From Agapanthus africanus (Eukaryota > Streptophyta > Magnoliopsida > Asparagales > Amaryllidaceae), in assembly GCA_030015575.1 (NCBI GenBank), contig JASDDO010000006.1:326106361-326170360 (forward strand): a DNA stretch of 64,000 bases. The letters run 5' to 3'. Shown piece by piece: positions 1-11,472 of the stretch; positions within the stretch are counted from its first letter, which is position 1; every line of letters begins with the position of its first letter. The notes under the pieces are model-generated. The model did not search any database and was not told the DNA's origin. It was given only the letters and a program-made list of their open reading frames with translations. A program made the position numbers and the translations under genes.

Positions 1-165
1 GAAAAAGTTTCATCATAGTCGACACCAGGTCATTGACGAAAACCTTTTACTACAAGTCTAGCTTTGAAAGTCTCAACTTTTCCATCTACACCAATTATCT
101 TCTCAAGATCCACTTGCTCCCGATGGGTTTTACCCCTTCAGGAGCAACTTTCAAAGTCCATACTT
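1..165 (-). pseudogene. Ty1/copia reverse transcriptase fragment
   Basis: Minus-strand translation gives copia RT N-terminal motifs in order: GVKPIGSKW, GVDGKVETFKARLVVKGF and PGVDYDETFS. A frameshift lies between KW and the GVDGK block, and a stop interrupts GFRQ-PGVDY, so it is dead. It continues, across the inserted LTR at 166-6473, with the integrase tail and linker at 6474-7078: the linker ends ...MESMYT and this piece resumes at KVWTLKVAPEG. The family is certain from the motifs; the copia lineage is not assigned. The rest of RT and RNase H would lie left of the window. Confidence 0.85.
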
Positions 166-984
166 TGTTGGTGCCACGACCCAAAATTTCGAACATGACG
201 GCCCTTAAACTACGTAACGTCTCCAGGCATAATGTAATTAAAGTAAGACAAAAACCAGCAATCTAAACCATCAAAAGTAGTAAGTGATAATAACATTGAT
301 AAAACTTTTGAAATCTCAATCAAATTCTTTAAAGTCCAAATTTACTTCCTTTAAAATTTGGCAGCACCTCCTTTGTAAAACAAGCCCCTAAAAAGGGTAC
401 AACATAAAGATATAAGTAAAGCATCCCTAACGGGAGCAAATCCACACCCAAAGGCGGAAAACAACCACCACCACAGATATACGACGCCGTAGCGAAGAAA
501 AAGACAATATAAAGTGAACAGCATGAAAATCTCTAAGTCATAAATAATATACAATATCGTCCTCACAACTCGTCTCTAAGTCAATACATGAAAATGGTAG
601 ATGGAGAGTACATGGTACAATGATATACAATGAGCAATATCGGATAACCGCAAAACCCACCTATAGCAAAACTGCACCCAGTAAGCCGTAGCGGTATCTG
701 CTGCAAAGGATGATACGATAGATGAAAGCCTTGCCTCTGACTGTTCTGAGGGACAACCTGTACAACCCTGTGGCACAACGGGGGTGAGTTGCCAACTTGT
801 GAATAGAAAATAACATATGCAGGTAATCGCAAGTATGCACGTACTGCGCTAATCTATCACAGGTAAGCTGATAGCAATAAATAGCAATATGTATATGCAA
901 CAGTCATGAAAGGTACTCTATCAGGTACTACTAATACATGAAGCAATGCATATCAAATAAATGCGGAGTATGAAATAAAACATG

Positions 985-1155
985 TCATCCTCACATCGGT
1001 CACATAGGCCCCTCATATCGGGCACATCGGCCTCTCATATCAGGCACATCGGCCCCTCATATCGGGCACATAGGCCCCAGGCACATAGGCCCCTCATATC
1101 GGACACATAGGCCCCGGGCACATAGGCCCCTCATATCGACCATAATATCGGCCCT
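985..1155. repeat. Minisatellite, ~21-bp CATATCGGGCACATCGGCCCCT-like units
   Basis: About eight degenerate head-to-tail copies of a unit containing cctcatatcgggcacat, inside the minus-strand chromovirus-type LTR. Short reading frames across it are artefacts of the repeat. Confidence 0.8.
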
Positions 1156-1212
1156 CATATATAATGAATAAGTATATTTGCATAAATCATTATGATGATA
1201 TATATTAAGTAT

Positions 1213-1290
1213 ACATATATAACAGCGTCCTATACCACTGATATATATATATATATTAGAGATGTACATATATAACAGCGTCCCATGCCA

Positions 1291-1347
<57 letters not shown>

Positions 1348-1425
1348 GTATATATATCAGCGTCCCATACCACTGATATATATATGTATATATATCAGCG
1401 TCCCATACCACTAATATATATACAC
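1213..1425. repeat. TA microsatellite with interspersed CAGCGTCC(C/T)AT units
   Basis: Four copies of a block reading cagcgtcc(c/t)at(a/g)ccact are separated by (TA)n runs; the longest run is near 1293-1342. Slippage-prone DNA with no coding sense. Confidence 0.85.
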
Positions 1426-1616
1426 AAGAGTAAAACATCCAGAAACATCATATGAAATCCATATATCAATGCGAAATCCATGAAATATAATATATGCAAC
1501 ATGAAACAGTAATATGAGCATATAAAGGAAATCCGCTATTTAACTGCAACAAGTTATTGAATATATCATGCGGTTCCAAATTCTCTGAAACTAAACGCAA
1601 CATCATATAAAGGTGA

Positions 1617-1850
1617 ACATGTAGCTATAGCCAGGTATGCGTAACTATGTCGTTATAGCAAGATATGTGTATCTACCTATCAGTAATGATGTAATACCCT
1701 CCAGGTATGTGTGTAGCTATATCAAGCTAGGTATGTGTATATACATGTCAATAATGATACAATACCCTCCAGGTATATGTATAGCTAACATGTAGTCATG
1801 GCAAGGCATATGTGTAAGCATGTAGGTGTACAGGTATGCTATATGTCATA
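1617..1850. repeat. Degenerate ~100-bp repeats (aataccctccaggtatgtg)
   Basis: Phrases such as aataccctccaggtat, agctatagccaggtatg and gtgtatatacatgtcaataatg recur with spacing near 80-110 bp. This is part of the chromovirus-type LTR. The rest of 1850-2599 and 5668-6473 is unremarkable LTR sequence in which no gene is seen. Confidence 0.6.
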
Positions 1851-3179
1851 TGCGCAATGGAATATAAATTAATGTCTCAATGTCCCTAACCATACAATAT
1901 CACATATGTATGTGTGTTGTGCGTGTCATGGCAATTATTGACGGTGTGGGTGGCATACAATTAGTGCTCATGCAACATGAGCCGTTAATAACAGTGCAGT
2001 GTCCAAAGGGTACTAGTCCAAGCACAACAAGTAATAATATGCAATGAAGTTTATACGCAAACTCTATATGTGCAATATAAAAATGCGGCTAATATCATAT
2101 CATATCTAGCCCTGATGCATAACGCCATGTGGGCGATTCCCCTGTAGATGTTAAATCTACTCACAGATGATCCTGGGGCTAAGTAAAGCCAACCACTCGC
2201 TTTCCCCTCTTCGCAGCGTCCGAAGTCCCCGCCTGTGTCCCTAAGATCATAAAACAACATAACAAGTATAAATTAGAAATCGATCAATAACACATACAAA
2301 CTACGTTTGACCGACGCATCAACTCCAAACATACTCTCAAGTGTTCGTCTAGTGGCTAACGCGCGTAGCGACACTACGAAACTAACCCAAGAGCAACAGA
2401 TACGCAAAGACACGAACCGTATCAGATAACGTAACGCGCGTAGTCGAAATACTAGAAACTAGCAAAGTGATCCCAGATTTTGCTACACAAACAATTTGTA
2501 AAAGTTGCACATACCACAAAACCACACACAATCCTAGAGACCCCTACCCCAAAACACAACCCCCAGACCCCACTCTGGCCGCAATTTGCGGCCAGAAACT
2601 GTAACACCCGAGCCCAATGCTACTATTTTCAGTTACTGTTTGAGCATAATGTGGTACTCATTTCATTTAATTTGCTTGTTTGTTGCTTACTGTAAAATTT
2701 ACCCGGCAAAGTCATTTCTACATATAACAAATTTTAGCATCTAAAATAAAATTGAAAATATTCATCTTGGCCTACTTGACACCCCTAGCCTCGTGGTAGC
2801 GTCCGTGCATTGTGTTCTCGTCCCGTTCAGTAAAACGGGCAAGTTTGGATGGCTACGTGCACGCACGTGTGTCCGTTTTGAGAGTATGCTTTTTAATCAT
2901 AAAACATTTCATTTTAAAATTTGGAACCCGCTTAAAATCCCATTATTTGAATTTCGAATTTTTGGACCCAACCCGGGCGCAATTTGGAAATGTTTCATTT
3001 GGCGCCAAAACCCCAAATTTTTAATATTATTAAAACCTTCGCATATATTTTTCTAACTAATCTGATATCTTACTGTTCATTACCTATCTTTTAAATCTTT
3101 AAGTTAACCATATAATATTTTTACAATCTTTTATATCCTTCTCAATTTATTCTCTCAGCCAATCGCAACCTCCCCTTTA

Positions 3180-3256
3180 ACCCCGTGGTCCCCACTTTCT
3201 CTCTCTCCTTCTTCTCTCTCTCTCCACTTTCTCTCTCTCTCTACCCCTTATATATT
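3180..3256 (+). promoter_or_regulatory. CT-rich tract and TATA-like box of solo LTR
   Basis: A dense tctctctc tract runs into ccccttatatattctc at 3244-3256, a usual layout for a plant LTR core promoter. Activity is inferred only. Confidence 0.45.
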
Positions 3257-4737
3257 CTCTCGTACTTCTCTTTATCATTTTTCTCTTCTTGCTTCATGTC
3301 TCGTTTCTCATTTCTTTTAACTGTTCTTTTGTTACCGGAATTCCGTCGTGCCGGTGACGTTTCTCGACGTTCCAGCGAGATACCCCGACCCGTGTGGTTC
3401 CTTTGTTCGTCGTTTGGGTTCATTCCGTGAACCGTGCGCCGTCGCGAGTTTTCCCCGCCGACGGTTAACGTTCCGTTTTCCCGATTCGCGACCCATCGAG
3501 GCAAGTTAATCTTGCTACATGCTATATACTTTTATAATCTTCATTTTATAATATTATACATTTGAAAATCTTATAGTTTACATATGAAATGTCGTTGAAA
3601 AATCGGATATGACAAATCTGAAATTTACTGTACACCTTATCTTATAAAATTCATTATAAATCATAGAAAAATCATTAGGATACGTTCTTTAGTTCGTTAC
3701 GAAGCTAATTCAGAATACTATAACTCTATGAAATATTTACTTGCAAAATAAATTGTTTAATTAACGTAAAATGCAAATGAACACTTCTCTAAACTGCTGT
3801 CCAGGGAAATTCCAGCAGCAAACTTTCAACTTTGAATATTCATAACTTTTTGTAGGGATAACCTGAGATGTTTATACTTATAAAACTGAAAACCTTATTG
3901 AATTATCTTTGTTCTGGTATAAGATACGTCTCTTTTGGAGAACATTTGTTATTTTTAAGCTATTTTACAAATTAGGGTGACGCTAAATTTCTGAACGGAA
4001 CCTTCTTGTGCATGGTTAATCAATACATCTTTTATAGTTACTAATCGCTTTGAATATGCTATCCATATTAATATTATTATATCACATATTGTTTAGTTGT
4101 ACATCCCACATTACCATTTTATAGTTTTATAACTTTTCGGATACCCGTTTGCATCCATCGCATTTAAGATACATATAATTACATCCATAGATCACATCAC
4201 TACATAATAATGTGATATTAACACTCTATGTTTAATAAATTGTATCATAATTAATATTGGAACTATAAATGTAACCCTAATCGATAACTGTGCATCCATA
4301 TCCTTGAAATTATATCTATTGGTATATCATATTACATGTTCCAGTTATTGTTCTGATAGTACTCATGCTTGTTTATTTATACACATGTTTATGTTAGTTT
4401 GATTATGAGCACCCACATGACATCTTGTGCTTCCTGACATGACCTGTTACACTTCCTACTTGACATGACATGGTACCGTACACTCTTGACATGACATGAC
4501 ACCTTTATACATTACCTGGTTGACCTGATGTACCATGGCTTTACCTGTTACCTGATCTCATGCCTAATACCAACAAACCTGACCATTCCTGCTGTCTATC
4601 CAGACAGACCTACTTTTACCTGATTTTGTGTTGGCATTAGTCCTTGATTACTGAATACCTGACCTGACATACTTAGCTTGGGGGTATGGGGAAATCAAAG
4701 ATGAACCTGACTTGTAACTCGACAGTTCACTACCGTT

Positions 4738-5113
4738 CGAGTGTACACATTCCTATTCTGTGCCTAACGGCATGTCTCGGTTTCGACCGAGAATATTGTG
4801 GCCGTGATCCCGGGTATGTACGGGGTAATACCGAGTGTACACTTTCCTATTCTGTGCCTAACGGCATGTCTCGGTTTCGACCGAGAATATTGTGGCCGTG
4901 ATCCCGGGTATGTACGGGGTAATACCGAGTGTACACTTTCCTATTCTGTGCCTAACGGCATGTCTCGGTTTCGACCGAGAATATTGTGGCCGTGATCCCG
5001 GGTATGTACGGGGTAATACCGAGTGTACACTTTCCTATTCTGTGCCTAACGGCATGTCTCGGCTGCAGCCGAGAATATTGTGGCCGTGGTCCCGGGTATG
5101 TACGGGATACTAT
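4738..5113. repeat. 94-bp tandem repeat, 4 copies
   Basis: Units start at 4738, 4832, 4926 and 5020 and are nearly identical. Each contains a hairpin TCTCGG-N6-CCGAGA; in the last copy the middle TTTCGA is replaced by CTGCAG, giving a full 18-bp palindrome. Open frames across the array only reflect the repeat. Confidence 0.95.
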
Positions 5114-6473
5114 TGGGTTACATCGACGATTCATCAATTGATTTCAAAGACTATAGAGTAGAAACCTGATAGGACAGTTTAGTTACCACTGCACATTACC
5201 CTGCACTGTTATTTCTTAGGACTGCTTTATTCATGTTCATACCTGCATTGCTTATTACCATGTTCATATTATATTGTTGGTTGACATGACGCGCTGACGT
5301 CTGGGTTTTGCATGGCCCAGATTCTTTACCACTGTCGACGACTGAGCAGGAGTACTTCAGCCAACAGGCTGATTTGTGAGTTCTGTAGTGGTTAGTTCAT
5401 TTATTGCATTTTATTTCCAGGTGTGATCCCGCATTACGGGACGTACCTTTCTATTATTGCATTGGATCATTTGCTTCCACACTTATTTATCATTGACTCT
5501 GGTTATTATGGATTTGGACATGTGTTAGATAGTTTATTTATCTTGTTCTTGATATCTCTACAGCCGTAATGTGACTGTGGATGGATACTTCCTACCCACA
5601 GGTAGCATGGTTGGCTATGTCACGTGCTCAATTTTGCGTACTCTGGGAAGCGGGGCGTGACAGAAACAATAAAACTGCGGCCTGACTCAAAGGGAATGGG
5701 CTCAGGTTTTTACAGTGGGTTCTAAGTCACTACACAAGGTCACTATGATGGGAACTTTTCCAACAAATACCTGGTTTGATAGCAGATCGTCCGAGACACA
5801 AACTACACTAAAAATACGATATATACCCGTAACTAAACTTTAGCGTTCTGAACTGAAACGAACAAGCTATGCAACATTAAGAAGACTTATTTAACAGATA
5901 AAGATCATTATCTACTCCCACAAGCTCAAAGATCCTAGCTTTCCAAGCTCCAAAGCATCCAAGAGGCAAAACAAGGTTTATGAAGTGATTTGGGTGTGAT
6001 TTTGTGAAGTTTTATGTAGGATTGGTGAAGGAAATGATAAGTGTTCAGTTGAGAGTTGAGGAGTATGAGAAAATAATGAGAATGAGATCAAGTGAAAGAG
6101 AAAGAGAGTGAAATGATGAAGAGAGAGTGTGAGGTGAGAATAAGGGTGAGTGCACCTCCACCATTAATGCAAGCCATCAAGTCTCCATGACTCACCTTGC
6201 CACCTCCTCTCCAATCCAAAACAAAATTGAAAATATCTAGGGTTAGGGTTAAGCAAGGAAGGATTAGGATTAGGTTAAGTTGTCATGGTTGCTAAACTAG
6301 ATTAACACAAACAAACCCTCACATTAACGTGCACACATGCGTGCAAGACATAACAAATGATAATAAATTATTAATAATTGTTATAAAATGTGAGGAAACC
6401 GAATTAGTAAACTTTTAACAGAAAACCCGCATTATCGCTCAATTAACACTAATCACAATCCTAAGGTGTTACA

Positions 6474-7078
6474 GTGTACATGGATTCCATCTCAGATCTC
6501 ATAGCATCCAGCCATTTCACAGAGTCTCCACTTGTGATGGCCTGCTCGAAACTAGTTGGGTCATCATTTTCCATGATGCAATCCTCGCTCCCACCGTCTA
6601 TAAGAAAACCGTAGTATCTCTCAGGTGGATGAGGAACCCTACTAGATCTGCGGAGTGGGTAAGGTTCGTTGGGGACTATTGAATGCTCCGGTTCTACCAA
6701 ATCGTCAGATATAGTTTGTGTAGCTGGAACTTCTTCCAGTTCTATTTCATTACCACTAATTTCTAACAAAAATTTCCTTTTCTAAAAATATGGCATGTCG
6801 AGAAACAAACACCTTTTGTTCCTCGGTGTAGTAGAAGATATTCCATCGCGTTTGTTTGGGATATCCTACAAACTTGCACAGAACTGACCTTGCCTTGAGC
6901 TTGTCCGGATTTTGCTTTCTAACATAGGCCGGACAACCCCATATCTTAACTCGTTTAAGAGATGGTCTCTTCCCATTCCATATCTCATATGGAGTGGTAG
7001 GCAACGGATTTGGTCAGAACTCTATTCAATAGGTATGTAGCTATCTCAAGTGCATAATCCCAAAAGGAAATAGGCAAC
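6474..7078 (-). pseudogene. Ty1/copia integrase C-terminus and linker to RT
   Basis: Minus-strand reading gives LPISFWDYALEIATYLL, then TTPYEIWNGKRPSLKRVKIWG and CPAYVRK, the conserved GKRP/PTPYE region at the end of copia integrase. A linker with RRSSRVPHPPERY and KWLDAMRSEMESMY leads to the RT start. At least one frameshift splits it near 6756-6769. It is the upstream part of the copia copy whose RT is at 1-165. The left edge is the chromovirus-type LTR; the right edge (about 7078) is the Athila LTR. Confidence 0.9.
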
Positions 7079-8851
7079 TGTTCAGTCGAAAATATTGCAA
7101 TCTTTAACAAAACAATTTCCTCACTTTTCTAATCATCTAATGATGGTTGTTATAAATATAACACGTATTACAAGTTCGTCTGGAAAATATCAAATACCAC
7201 GTGTTATACATTATAATCAACATTCTTGAAAGAAATTGTGTGTTTATTATTTCACGCAAGATATTGTATATCTCAACATTCTTCATTGAGATTTTTGTGC
7301 AGAAAATTATTTCAGGATAGATATCGGAATCGCAAATTCGCCGACAAAATACAGAAAATCAAAGAGTTAAAATCTGGCAGAGATTCAAAAGAGATAAGAA
7401 GATTCCAGATATCACCTAAACACCAATTAGCCAACACCAGAATACATAGAAAATATGAAGCAACAAGCTCACCAAACGGCCACGGATCCACAGCCGAGTC
7501 AGGCCGATCCACCGCGGATCCGCGGCCGAGTTAGGGCATCGAGTGACAAGTTCCTTCCAGAAGGTTCATTCCAACAGCCTAGCTTGTTGAGGACGCTCCA
7601 TTGTAACAATCTTGTTCTGGAAACTTCCCGACAACAGCCTAGCTTCTTAAGGAAGCTTGATAACTACCTTATTCTAGAAGTTTCCCTACAACTACCTAGC
7701 TTCTTGGGGAAGATTGACCTAGCTTCTAGTGGATGCTTGATTACGGGTTATAAAAAAGGACCTAAGCCTACATTAATGAGATAGTTGAGTTGTTGATGGT
7801 AGTTGATCTCTAGTACTCAATCCAAAACCAAATCCAATTCAATTCCAAATCAAGATCCAAAAATCAAGAATCGTTGAGAACAACATCGAGCGATGACATT
7901 CAAGATCCTTTACGCGAAGACGATCGTCATCAAGAGCACGAGATCCTCGACAGGTCCAAGTCTTACGGAGATCGAGCAAAGCGAAATTCGACGGAATAGT
8001 TACCTCTTCAAGGGAGCGATCGAGAGCAATTCTTGTAATCTCGGATTGAAGGAAAGTGTAATTAGAAGTTGATTAATAAAGGTGATCATTTGTTAATTCT
8101 CTCTTTCTTTAAATTTTCGTATTATGAAATTTCTAATTGTTGATTCTTCTATTTTCAAGATGCGTGAGTAAATCTCCACTTGCTTTGGATTCGAAGGAAT
8201 TTAGTAGATCAAATGGTAAGGAAATCCTAAACTCATCTTAAGTCTTATGAGAATTATGAATTTTAGGAAAAAGAATTGTCAACGACCAAATTTGGAGCGA
8301 GAGCACCGTTCTTGATAATTTCATTGCAATTTGGGATTAGATGAGTGATGATTTTCTTTGTTAAAGTCTAGATTTGAATGGTTATCAATGAAAAGGCAAG
8401 GGATAGTGAAGGAGAAACCCTACTTTCTTTAAAAGATCCCTAATTTTCATTCATTGCCATCGTTCTAGCTATAATTCATCAATAGATAAAATGAGTCATT
8501 TTTAGTATTCATCATTTCTACTAATTCCTATCGAATCCTACAAGCTATTCTTCAATTTTCTTGATAACTAAAATTGATATTGGACATTTCCTTGATTACT
8601 AATTCTTGAACACTTTCTTGATTTTCTTGAAATGATAAACTCAATTAAATCTTGAAATATTTTTCTTGAATTTTCTTTACTATTTCTTTCGACTCAACTA
8701 AAGCAAGAACGAATAAATACATGAATCTCAGTGGACGACCCGTACTCATTAACGAACTACATCGACACCGTTATTGATTGCGGTTATAAATTCTTTGATT
8801 GTGATTGTGATTATACTTTTCATATCAAACGATGAATTTCCATATCAATCA
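7079..8851 (+). mobile_element. 5' LTR of Athila-type Ty3/gypsy element
   Basis: The right end is exact: ...CATATCAATCA, two A residues, then the PBS. The left end is placed where copia integrase similarity stops, at TGTTCAGTCG, giving 1,773 bp; it is less certain because the 3' LTR is not in the window. The LTR carries TATAAAAAA at 7749, a GC-rich dyad CCGCGGATCCGCGG at 7512, and near 8722-8800 the U5 block (cgacccgtactc...ttgattgcggtta) shared with every LARD LTR here. Confidence 0.75.
7749..7757 (+). promoter_or_regulatory. TATA box of Athila LTR
   Basis: TATAAAAAA within the LTR, about 1.1 kb upstream of the PBS, with cctaag and a C/A-rich leader downstream. A reasonable core promoter for the element transcript. 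Confidence 0.55.
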
Positions 8852-8853
8852 AA

Positions 8854-8871
8854 TGGCGCCGTTGCCGGGGA
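8854..8871 (+). other. Primer binding site, tRNA-Asp
   Basis: TGGCGCCGTTGCCGGGGA, 2 nt after the LTR, is the exact complement of the 18-nt 3' end of plant tRNA-Asp(GUC) with CCA. It is the primer known for Athila elements. Confidence 0.95.
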
Positions 8872-9948
8872 TCCGTGCGTAATTTGTGCGTTCTTGCATT
8901 TGAGTTGAAATATTATTATTCCATCAAAATTTAAATCAAGATTCGCATAGTGTGCTTAACGATTAGTGTGTGAATTTTGCATGGAAATATGGAATCATTG
9001 GAGCAGTGAGAGAAAGATTCTGTAGTATTCAGGAAGTCCAGAGTATCAATAGGAGCACCAGTAAAAAATTTTGTTCAAAGATCATCCAAGTTAGCCGCGG
9101 AACCACGGCCATAAGCGTGTATTAACCGTGGAAGCGCGGTGGCATTGCTGAATTGGTGCTTGAATTTTCTCTGGTATATTCTATACTTTCTTATCTCTCC
9201 TCTGATCTTGTCCAATAACACTTTTCTGCAGGATTCTTTGCAAAAATTCGCCGGGCTTAAAAAAAATCTTGTTGCGTGTTTTGATATTGGTTGTTTTTGC
9301 ATATTTTAATACGGAAATTAAGGGGTAAAGACCAAATTCAAATTAGGTGGGGATTTCATTACCCTTCCTAAGCCCCAAAAATCACAAAACTAGCATCCGC
9401 ATCATCTTTCATTAACTAAAAAAATATCTAAACAAGACTCTAAGGACCGTTGTGTTCAATTAGGACAAAGGAAGGTCATGGATAATCTATTGCTTATCCG
9501 CATTTCTTTTGTGGTGTCTAAGGAAAGTGTGTCTAAGGCAAATGGTTACTTAATTAGGCCCGCTGCTTACGTAGAGGATACCTCCCACTTACCTGGCACA
9601 TATCTGGCCACAGGAGGGATAAAGAGGTAGTAGAGAATTTATCCTGGGATTTGTCTTCTGAAAGTCTAGGAGAGGTCCAGTGACTTGACCTAGGTGACCG
9701 TAGATCTAGGGTTGATTATACATTTTTGTTGTGATTTTTTCTAAATCCGTATTTTTTAAAACAAACCAAAAACAAACCAAACTTTTCTCTAATTATCACA
9801 AACGCTGCCACTTGCACAAAACCAGCTTAGTGCATGCTCGGCTGGACACGGGATTCTAGTGCCCGTCTTGTCCGCGTTTTGTCTATCGACTCTGAAGTCG
9901 GTATTTTTTCATTTTCTTTTTCCCCACCACACACCACATCCACCGAGA
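8872..9948 (+). other. Athila 5' leader
   Basis: Untranslated region between PBS and gag, about 1.1 kb. It contains GC-rich dyads near 9093-9140 and a block (9310-9720) with phrases attaggtggggatttcat and ccttcctaagcccc. That block recurs, same order and polarity, in LARD-A, LARD-B and LARD-C, and is a candidate packaging/dimerisation region. No convincing coding sequence is seen; a 75-residue minus-strand frame here is not supported. Confidence 0.7.
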
Positions 9949-10426
9949 TGGACGGTTCTATATCAAACTTCAATAACACCACTTTGCCACCACCCGCAAG
10001 TGCGCAGAATCTACCGCGTATATCTCTCCAAGAGAGATGCTACCCTATACGTGGTCCTCTTTCTACTCGTCTTTCCATTCCACCAACCAATGGGAATAAT
10101 TTCGAAATCAAACCACACTATATCAATCTTTTGCCTAAATTTCACGGTCTTAAGTCTGAAGACGCATACGTTTTAATCACAAAATTCGAAAACGTATGTG
10201 CTATGATAGGCACTTCACAACTTTCTGTGGATACTATGCGTTTACGTCTTCTCTCGTTCACTTTGTGCAATTTAGCCGAAAAGTTGCTTTACAACACACC
10301 AGCACACTCAATTTCTAACTGGGATGAATTCATTATAGTATTCCTTAAGAAATTTTATCCTAATCATAAGACCTCCCATGTTAGGAGCGAAATCAACCAA
10401 TTTTCCCAGCTTCCTAATGAACCATT
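9949..10426 (+). pseudogene. gag: Athila gag, N-terminal part (interrupted)
   Basis: The start is taken at ATG 9949 (MDGSISNFNN) in gagATGG context; an upstream in-frame ATG at 9834 adds poorly conserved leader residues. It shows the Athila/Ty3 capsid (Retrotrans_gag) pattern: FHGLKSEDAYVLITKFENVC, MRLRLLSFTL, ISNWDEFIIVFLKKFYP and RSEINQFSQLPNEPF. At codon PF the frame is cut by the Tat insertion at 10427. The frame resumes at 49487 with WKCFECFKDLLVQCPHHGI, so the two pieces are one gene split by 39 kb. Confidence 0.92.
10422..10426. other. TSD of Tat element (CCATT), left copy
   Basis: CCATT precedes the TG of the 5' LTR and is repeated at 49482-49486 right after the final CA of the 3' LTR. 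Removing the insert plus one copy restores the Athila gag frame (E-P-F-W-K). Confidence 0.95.
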
Positions 10427-10617
10427 TGTTTCCCCCAATCAGAGCAAAACTCTGTTCAAATTTTCAAAATTTGAAATGAAGCAGCGCTTCATAAAAGCAC
10501 CAGCAAGCAGCGCTCATGTGCAAAGCACGGGTGCGCTCGCGCTAAGAGCGCCAGCGCTCTGAAGCAGCGCTCACGTGCAAAGCACGAGTGCGCTAGCGCT
10601 AGAACTAAATGTTCCCC

Positions 10618-11360
10618 ACCGTTGGATCAAAGATCCAACGAAGATGATAAATCATCAAGTTACCAGAATAAAATTTTGTTAATAAAACATTCTTCAGAAT
10701 CTTTCCAAACAAAAAGATTTTGCTCTGTAAATCAGAGCACCGTAGGATCAATGATCCAATGGTGATTAAAAATCATAATAGTGCAGAATAAATTCTGCAT
10801 GAGAAAAGATTTCTCAATCTTATTAAAAACAAGAAGAATGTCTTCTGTAAAACAGAAGCCCTTGGATCAAAAATCCAACGGTGGGGAAATCCTCAAATCA
10901 ATTAGAGAAAAGATCTCTTCAACTGATTCAACAAATCAGCTTGCCCTATATAAAGGCCCTAAGACTTTAAGTCTGATAGAGAGGAACCCCCCCCCCGTCC
11001 CCCGCCCACAAATTTTGAGAAATTTCAGAGAGAAGATCAAGCTCTGCGAAGAAGAACTTTTCTTCAAGGTAAAAACAGAGAGATGAAAAAACATCTCATC
11101 AGAAAAAGAACTTAGTTCTTATGCTAGATCATAGATCTTTAAGACAAATTGTCTTTCACAAAAGAGATCATAACATCTCATTATAAAAAAGGGGGGAGAA
11201 TGATTCAATTCTCTTAGGATCACAGATCCATAAAAGCAAAGCCTTTCATCAAAAACATAAGAGATTGAAATATCTCCTATAAAATAAGAACTTTGTTCTT
11301 AGACCATTAGACAAAGTCTCTTATAAGAGAGAATTTAATTCTCAGAGTGCAGAACTGCCT
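10618..11360. repeat. Run of short perfect inverted repeats (hairpin ladder)
   Basis: Consecutive short dyads fill the interval: GTTGGATC-aaa-GATCCAAC, GATGAT-aa-ATCATC, CAGAAT-aa-ATTCTG, GAGATG-N6-CATCTC, AAGAAC-tta-GTTCTT, AGACA-aat-TGTCT, GGATC-aca-GATCC, AAGAAC-ttt-GTTCTT, AGAC-aaa-GTCT, GAGAAT-tta-ATTCTC and others. Stems are 4-8 bp, loops 2-6 nt, with little sequence in between. The same run is in the 3' LTR (39590-39769, 47281-47890). Confidence 0.85.
10947..10956 (+). promoter_or_regulatory. TATA box of Tat LTR
   Basis: CCTATATAAAGG, conserved in the 3' LTR at 47442-47453, followed after about 30 bp by a C-run and the R/U5 part. Likely start of the genomic transcript at about 10980. 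Confidence 0.7.
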
Positions 11361-11472
11361 AAAAAGAGCCATAGCGCTCCAATTAAAAAAAGAGCCTTAG
11401 CGCTCCAAATCTAGCGCACAGCGCTCCAAATCTAGCGCACAGCGCTGCAGAGCCTTAGCGCTCCAAATTTAA

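Larger units (their letters stand above)
2600..5662 (+). mobile_element. Solo LTR (3.06 kb), chromovirus-type, TSD GAAAC
   Basis: It starts TGTAACACCCGAGCCC and ends GGGGCGTGACA. The 5-bp duplication GAAAC is perfect at 2595-2599 and 5663-5667, and the host LTR reads through once the insert is removed. There is no internal region, so this is a solo LTR left by LTR-LTR recombination. A pyrimidine-rich stretch and TATA-like sequence sit near 3190-3256, and a 94-bp tandem array at 4738-5113. Confidence 0.92.
166..6473 (-). mobile_element. Solo LTR of a chromovirus-type Ty3/gypsy element, itself interrupted
   Basis: On the minus strand the block opens TGTAACACCTTAGG and closes GTGGCACCAACA, termini seen in Tekay/Del-like chromovirus LTRs. 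It splits a copia reading frame. Without the nested LTR at 2600-5662 it is about 3.2 kb. It holds no reading frame of interest, only low-complexity repeats. No clean 5-bp duplication is visible (flanks tactt and gtgta), so ends may be off by a few bases. The family is inferred from the termini only. Confidence 0.6.

Noticed and set aside
3185..3504. Overlapping frames on both strands near the CT tract
   Set aside because: Low-complexity composition within the solo LTR; no motif.
4738..5113. CRISPR-like array of four regular repeats
   Set aside because: The units are contiguous with no unique spacers, and lie in a plant LTR.
4686..5161. Overlapping 65-89 codon frames across the 94-bp array
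   Set aside because: They are one frame repeated by the tandem unit inside a solo LTR, with no start context or homology.
9075..9302. 75-codon minus-strand frame in the Athila leader
   Set aside because: Shared leader sequence; not kept open in the LARD leaders.
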